Shown: positions 30,700 through 33,070 of the stretch, piece by piece
How positions within the stretch are numbered: position 1 is the stretch's first letter
Layout of the letters: each line of letters opens with the position of its first letter
DNA from: a virus
Reading direction: 5' to 3' (one strand)
DNA: 33,070 nt
Virus record (IMG/VR): IMGVR_UViG_3300033552_000037
Coordinates: 1 to 33,070 of that record
Notes under the pieces: generated by a model
Told to the model about the DNA's origin: nothing
The model's input: the letters and a program-made list of their open reading frames with translations, nothing else
Databases searched by the model: none
Translations under genes and position numbers: made by a program

Positions 30700-30804
30700 T
30701 TACTTCTGTTTAAAATTACTATACTGTTTATTTTCCCACTTTTGATACCTGCAAATCAACCGGTTAAACCAAAACGGGTTACTCTCAAAGATTATGTTTT
30801 TCAT
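30700..30804 (-). CDS. 34-residue basic peptide, first gene after promoter
   Basis: ATG at 30802-30804, TAA at 30700-30702. A basic, aromatic peptide (NPFWFNRLICRYQKW). It begins 8 nt after the -7 element of the strong promoter candidate, so it would have a leader of only about 5 nt, and it ends 11 nt before the next gene. It may be a leader peptide or a small inhibitor. Confidence 0.5.
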   Translation of the reverse strand: MKNIIFESNPFWFNRLICRYQKWENKQYSNFKQK

Positions 30805-30812
30805 TTCTTATT

Positions 30813-30843
30813 CAAAGGTAACATTTACTAATTAATATACAAA
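30813..30843 (-). promoter_or_regulatory. Strong Bacteroidota-type promoter of the early operon
   Basis: On the minus strand TTTG (30840-30843), a 19-nt spacer and TACCTTTG (30813-30820) match the -33 TTTG / -7 TAnnTTTG consensus at every defined position and with optimal spacing. It would drive the operon from 30804 towards the terminase genes. The 5' leader is predicted to be about 5 nt. Confidence 0.75.
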
Positions 30844-30866
30844 CAAATTACCGATATTTATTTTAA

Positions 30867-31151
30867 TTATTTTTCCCACACCCAAGCGTGTGCGGCTGCT
30901 TTTCTGGTTCGGTTAGATATTATTCTATTGAATGCCAACGTTAAAGTATTCAGCTCTGTCAATTTAGCTATGAAATTATCCCAATTGGCAATACCCTTAG
31001 TGATATAACCTATTCGGGTTCTGCTTACATGAGATTCCTCCGATAAAGCTTTTATAGTTATATTAAAGTATTCTAAGTCATCATTTAATTTTTCAGGCCA
31101 ACCACTGCGAACCCTAACTTTTATTATTTCTCTTTTTACTTCCCGTGCCAT
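30867..31151 (-). CDS. Putative DNA-binding protein (HTH-like)
   Basis: A 94-residue basic protein with a HTH-like stretch at about 31-65 (IKALSEESHVSRTRIGYITK, then GIANWDNF). The arrangement helix-turn-SRTRIGYI recalls the recognition helix of phage repressor-type proteins. It is the last gene before the early promoter and could regulate it. The exact family is not recognised. Confidence 0.65.
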   Translation of the reverse strand: MAREVKREIIKVRVRSGWPEKLNDDLEYFNITIKALSEESHVSRTRIGYITKGIANWDNFIAKLTELNTLTLAFNRIISNRTRKAAAHAWVWEK

Positions 31152-31155
31152 TTGT

Positions 31156-31482
31156 CTAATATTTTTTGTTGTGCCAACCTAGTTTTTCTAGGTCTGTTTC
31201 TATTTGTATTACATTTAATGCCGTATAACGAAGCACTTTCCATCCTTCAATTTGTGCCAGATTGTATTTTTCGCAATCCATTGAATACCCCTTTATCGTT
31301 GTGTGCCTGCTTTTAACGCTAACAACGCCCTCATACTCAATCGCTACCATTATTAAAGGTATTGCATAATCAAATTTAAAACTTCGTTGCTTTGAGAATC
31401 TAAACTCTTTTTTAAATTCCAGCCCTGCCGATTTAAGAAAATGCTCGATTGCTAATGTTTGAACTCCTTTCAAAACAACCAC
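31156..31482 (-). CDS. PD-(D/E)XK-type nuclease (Vsr/resolvase-like)
   Basis: A 108-residue protein with the catalytic core FDYAIPLIMVAIEYEG (Asp38, Glu49, Glu51), SRHTTIKGYSMDCEKYNLAQ and GWKVLRYT, as in small phage endonucleases related to Vsr, DUF559 and Holliday-junction resolvases. Possible roles are recombination-intermediate cleavage or mismatch nicking. The start is GTG at 31480-31482, with 13 nt overlap with the HNH gene before it; a TTG at 31473 is the alternative. Confidence 0.78.
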   Translation of the reverse strand: MVVLKGVQTLAIEHFLKSAGLEFKKEFRFSKQRSFKFDYAIPLIMVAIEYEGVVSVKSRHTTIKGYSMDCEKYNLAQIEGWKVLRYTALNVIQIETDLEKLGWHNKKY

Positions 31483-31829
31483 CCCTTCTCCCGAGCTTCA
31501 ATCGGGTTATTATGTATATATAAATGGCCTTCACGGCTTACAGACAACCACGTGTTAGTGTCTAGGTAGTATTTATCCCTATCCTTTCCGCAATGCTTGT
31601 GATGAACTTCAGTAGCGAAATTCTGGGGGTATATTGCACATGTTGCATTTTCGGATAAGAATTGAATATTTAGTTTCTTATACTCAATATCTGCGACTTT
31701 CCGTTTAGCTGACTTCTTATTGATCGGCTTACGTGGCTTAGGTGGCTTTCCCTCTTTTGGAGGACTGAATGCAGATTGATCTTTTGATATTGGCCCTTTT
31801 TTATTCATATAAGTTAAATATTTTTTCAT
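31470..31829 (-). CDS. HNH-type nuclease-like protein
   Basis: A 119-residue protein: basic Pro/Lys-rich N-terminus (about 25-45, PPKPRKPINKKSAKRK), then an HNH-like core with Cys64, EVHHKH (His76, His77), LDTNTW and GHLYIHNNP (His102, His106). Such proteins occur in phage recombination or late-nuclease clusters. The start chosen is ATG 31827-31829, overlapping the methyltransferase end; an ATG at codon 8 (31806-31808) is also possible. Confidence 0.75.
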   Translation of the reverse strand: MKKYLTYMNKKGPISKDQSAFSPPKEGKPPKPRKPINKKSAKRKVADIEYKKLNIQFLSENATCAIYPQNFATEVHHKHCGKDRDKYYLDTNTWLSVSREGHLYIHNNPIEAREKGWLF

Positions 31830-32481
31830 CTATTTCTATGCCAAAAAAGTTTTTATTTTGCTCTTTACAAACAGCCCCAACTATTCCGCTTCCTAGAAAT
31901 GGGTCTAAAACAGTTCCATTTTCAGGACAAAAACAATTAACAATTATATTTATTAAATCTTTTGGCTTAGAAGGTATTTTTCCAGTATGTGGCTTATTAA
32001 AATGATAGTGGTCTCTTATCCAAGTGCCTTCATCTGACTTGTTAAATTGCTTTCCTTCTTCTTTCCAGTCTCCAAAAACTTTAGTGCTCCGCTTCATTGA
32101 TTTTGTTTTTTCTGAATAGTCAAGTCCAGTCCTAACATTTATGTAAAACTCTTTAGATAGCGTTAGTCAAAATATTTTTTGAAAAGAAACTAAAGGCATC
32201 TTCTTACTTACCCATGCGCCGCCATTTGAAAAAGTCCATATAATTTCACGTCTAAATATGTGGTTTACTTCATTTCTTAAATTATAATCAAACGGCTGTT
32301 TTGTGAAACAGATAATATTTCCAGTTAATTTAGTAACCCTAACAGCCTGGCAAATTAAACCTTCTTCACAAAGCTTGTCCCAATCTTGGTAGTTTGGATC
32401 TAATATTGTCAAATCTATGCTATGATCTTCTATTTTAGACATGATTTGCATCGAGTCTCCTAGTCTAATTATTTCGCTCAT
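31801..32481 (-). pseudogene. N6/N4 DNA methyltransferase broken by an in-frame TGA
   Basis: Two open frames, 32167-32481 and 31801-32097, are the halves of one 226-codon methyltransferase in the same frame. The N-terminal half has GDSMQIM and the catalytic DPNY (28-31); the C-terminal half has KPHTGKIPSKP and the SAM-binding LDPFLGSG (192-199), an order typical of beta-class enzymes. They are parted by one TGA codon (32167-32169, codon 105), after which the frame goes on with LTLSKEFYINVRTGLDYSEK. The site fits a conserved aromatic position, so TGG (Trp) to TGA is the likely change. Other genes here end with TGA, so the code is standard. The product would be a 104-residue fragment unless the stop is read through. 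Confidence 0.85.
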
Positions 32482-32786
32482 TTCCTTCCCATGCTAACAC
32501 ACTCATTCTCAAAATCCAAATCAATATCGTATTCCCCTACGTCCTCAAACTCCTGAACCAAGTTGCTAGGCATTGTAAGCCAATTAGATTTATTTATCAT
32601 GCTTACCCTTCCTTCCTGCACTTCGCCAAACCGTGATAGTTCGTAGTGCGTTATATGCTTGCGGATGTGTATTTCACTTCCTAACATTTCAACTACTTCT
32701 TTAGGTAGCTTAACCCTGTACTGATAATATCCACAAGTGCCGTTACTCGAATGCGAAAACTGAAACTTAATTATTTTAGCTATCAT
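32478..32786 (-). CDS. Hypothetical protein
   Basis: A 102-residue beta-rich protein (KIIKFQFSHSSNG, YQYRVKLPKEVVEMLG) with an acidic end. The KLPKEVVEMLG and WLTMPSNLV parts recall AbrB/SpoVT-like swapped-hairpin elements (LPKE---LG), but the match is weak. Overlaps of 4 nt with both neighbours place it in the early operon. Confidence 0.62.
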   Translation of the reverse strand: MIAKIIKFQFSHSSNGTCGYYQYRVKLPKEVVEMLGSEIHIRKHITHYELSRFGEVQEGRVSMINKSNWLTMPSNLVQEFEDVGEYDIDLDFENECVSMGRK

Positions 32787-32974
32787 TTGCTTTCTCTCCT
32801 TAATATTTCAATCGCTAGTTCGTAACATTTAATTTTTGCTTTAGAATCCAATATTCGTTTTTTATATTTTGCTTTTTCTTTAAATGTAAAATACGGAATA
32901 ATGCTTTTGTCGTAATCAATTAAATCTTTCTCTCTTTCTATACAGTACTCTAGTTCTTTTATTGCCTGTGTCAT
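32783..32974 (-). CDS. Small coiled-coil protein, tandem paralogue
   Basis: A 63-residue charged helical protein (ELEYCIEREKDLIDYDKS, then KAKYKKRILDSKAKIKC) ending LAIEILRRESK. The gene immediately upstream, cut by the window edge, ends QAIEILKRESK, and the DNA at the two 3' ends is nearly the same. They are tandem paralogues. Function unknown. Confidence 0.65.
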   Translation of the reverse strand: MTQAIKELEYCIEREKDLIDYDKSIIPYFTFKEKAKYKKRILDSKAKIKCYELAIEILRRESK

Positions 32975-33000
32975 TTGCTTTCTCTTTTTAATATTTCAAT
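32783..33000. repeat. Direct repeat at 3' ends of tandem small genes
   Basis: Bases 32783-32812 and 32971-33000 are a 30-nt direct repeat with two mismatches (CC against TT). Each copy holds a gene's last codons, its TGA and the overlapping ATG of the next gene. It probably remains from tandem gene duplication. Confidence 0.7.
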
Positions 33001-33070
33001 TGCCTGTTCAAAAGATAAAATATCCGATTTGCACTTTTCGACAAATACACGTCTTTCTTCTTTTTCTTCG
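32971..33070 (-). CDS. 3' end of a coiled-coil paralogue gene (partial)
   Basis: An open frame enters from the right edge and ends at TGA 32971-32973, overlapping the next ATG (ATGA). The visible 32 residues are charged and helical (EEKEERRVFVEKCKSD) and end QAIEILKRESK, like the downstream gene. The start lies outside the window. Confidence 0.6.
   Translation of the reverse strand, partial: EEKEERRVFVEKCKSDILSFEQAIEILKRESK

Noticed and set aside
31801-32481. TGA recoded as Trp in this phage
   Set aside because: Many genes in the window end with TGA in ATGA overlaps and would run into their neighbours if TGA were read as Trp.
1-33070. tRNA genes, CRISPR arrays, insertion sequences, integrase or att sites
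   Set aside because: No cloverleaf with CCA-type end, spaced direct-repeat array, transposase or recombinase motif was seen on reading both strands; a covariance-model tRNA scan was not possible here.

Overview
The window is a 33 kb stretch of a tailed double-stranded DNA phage, or an equivalent prophage segment, whose host is very probably a member of the Bacteroidota (Flavobacteriia or a relative). The grounds are: AT-rich DNA; every convincing gene on the minus strand with short gaps and many ATGA overlaps; HK97-type head genes of the style seen in Bacteroidota siphophages; candidate promoters matching the Bacteroidota -33 TTTG / -7 TAnnTTTG consensus; and a lipoprotein with acidic residues directly after its lipidated cysteine. 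Transcription runs from high to low coordinates. No integrase, tRNA, CRISPR array or IS element was seen.

Accessory/early end (33070 to about 27220): many small genes, several under 60 codons. They include tandem coiled-coil paralogues at the edge, an N6/N4 DNA methyltransferase broken by one in-frame TGA, an HNH-type nuclease, a PD-(D/E)XK-type nuclease, two regulator-like proteins, a DUF551-type protein, an eight-or-more-cysteine zinc protein, a 34-residue membrane peptide and a very good promoter at 30813-30843.

Head module (27151 to 19643): small and large terminase, portal (TTG start), a 47-residue Cys-rich protein, HK97-type prohead protease, major capsid protein with an N-terminal scaffold-like coiled coil, then connector and neck proteins. 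A hairpin terminator follows the capsid gene.

Tail module (19632 to 2369): major tail protein and terminator, a tail-associated protein, two small proteins with an out-of-frame overlap, a 1052-residue tape measure protein, a hub-like protein with unusual hydrophobic helices, a large tail-tip protein, a beta-helix fibre and an SGNH-hydrolase tail spike. Two self-contained transcription units sit inside this module: a cold-shock protein gene with its own promoter and terminator, and an XRE-regulator/zinc-ribbon/lipoprotein operon with its own promoter, palindromic operators and terminator. The second looks like a lysogenic-conversion or superinfection-exclusion cassette and is the most interesting part of the window.

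Lysis end (2330 to 1): small membrane proteins, a GIY-YIG homing endonuclease whose first 24 codons mimic the start of the adjacent endolysin, the CHAP endolysin, a holin candidate and the start of an Rz/spanin-like gene cut by the window edge.
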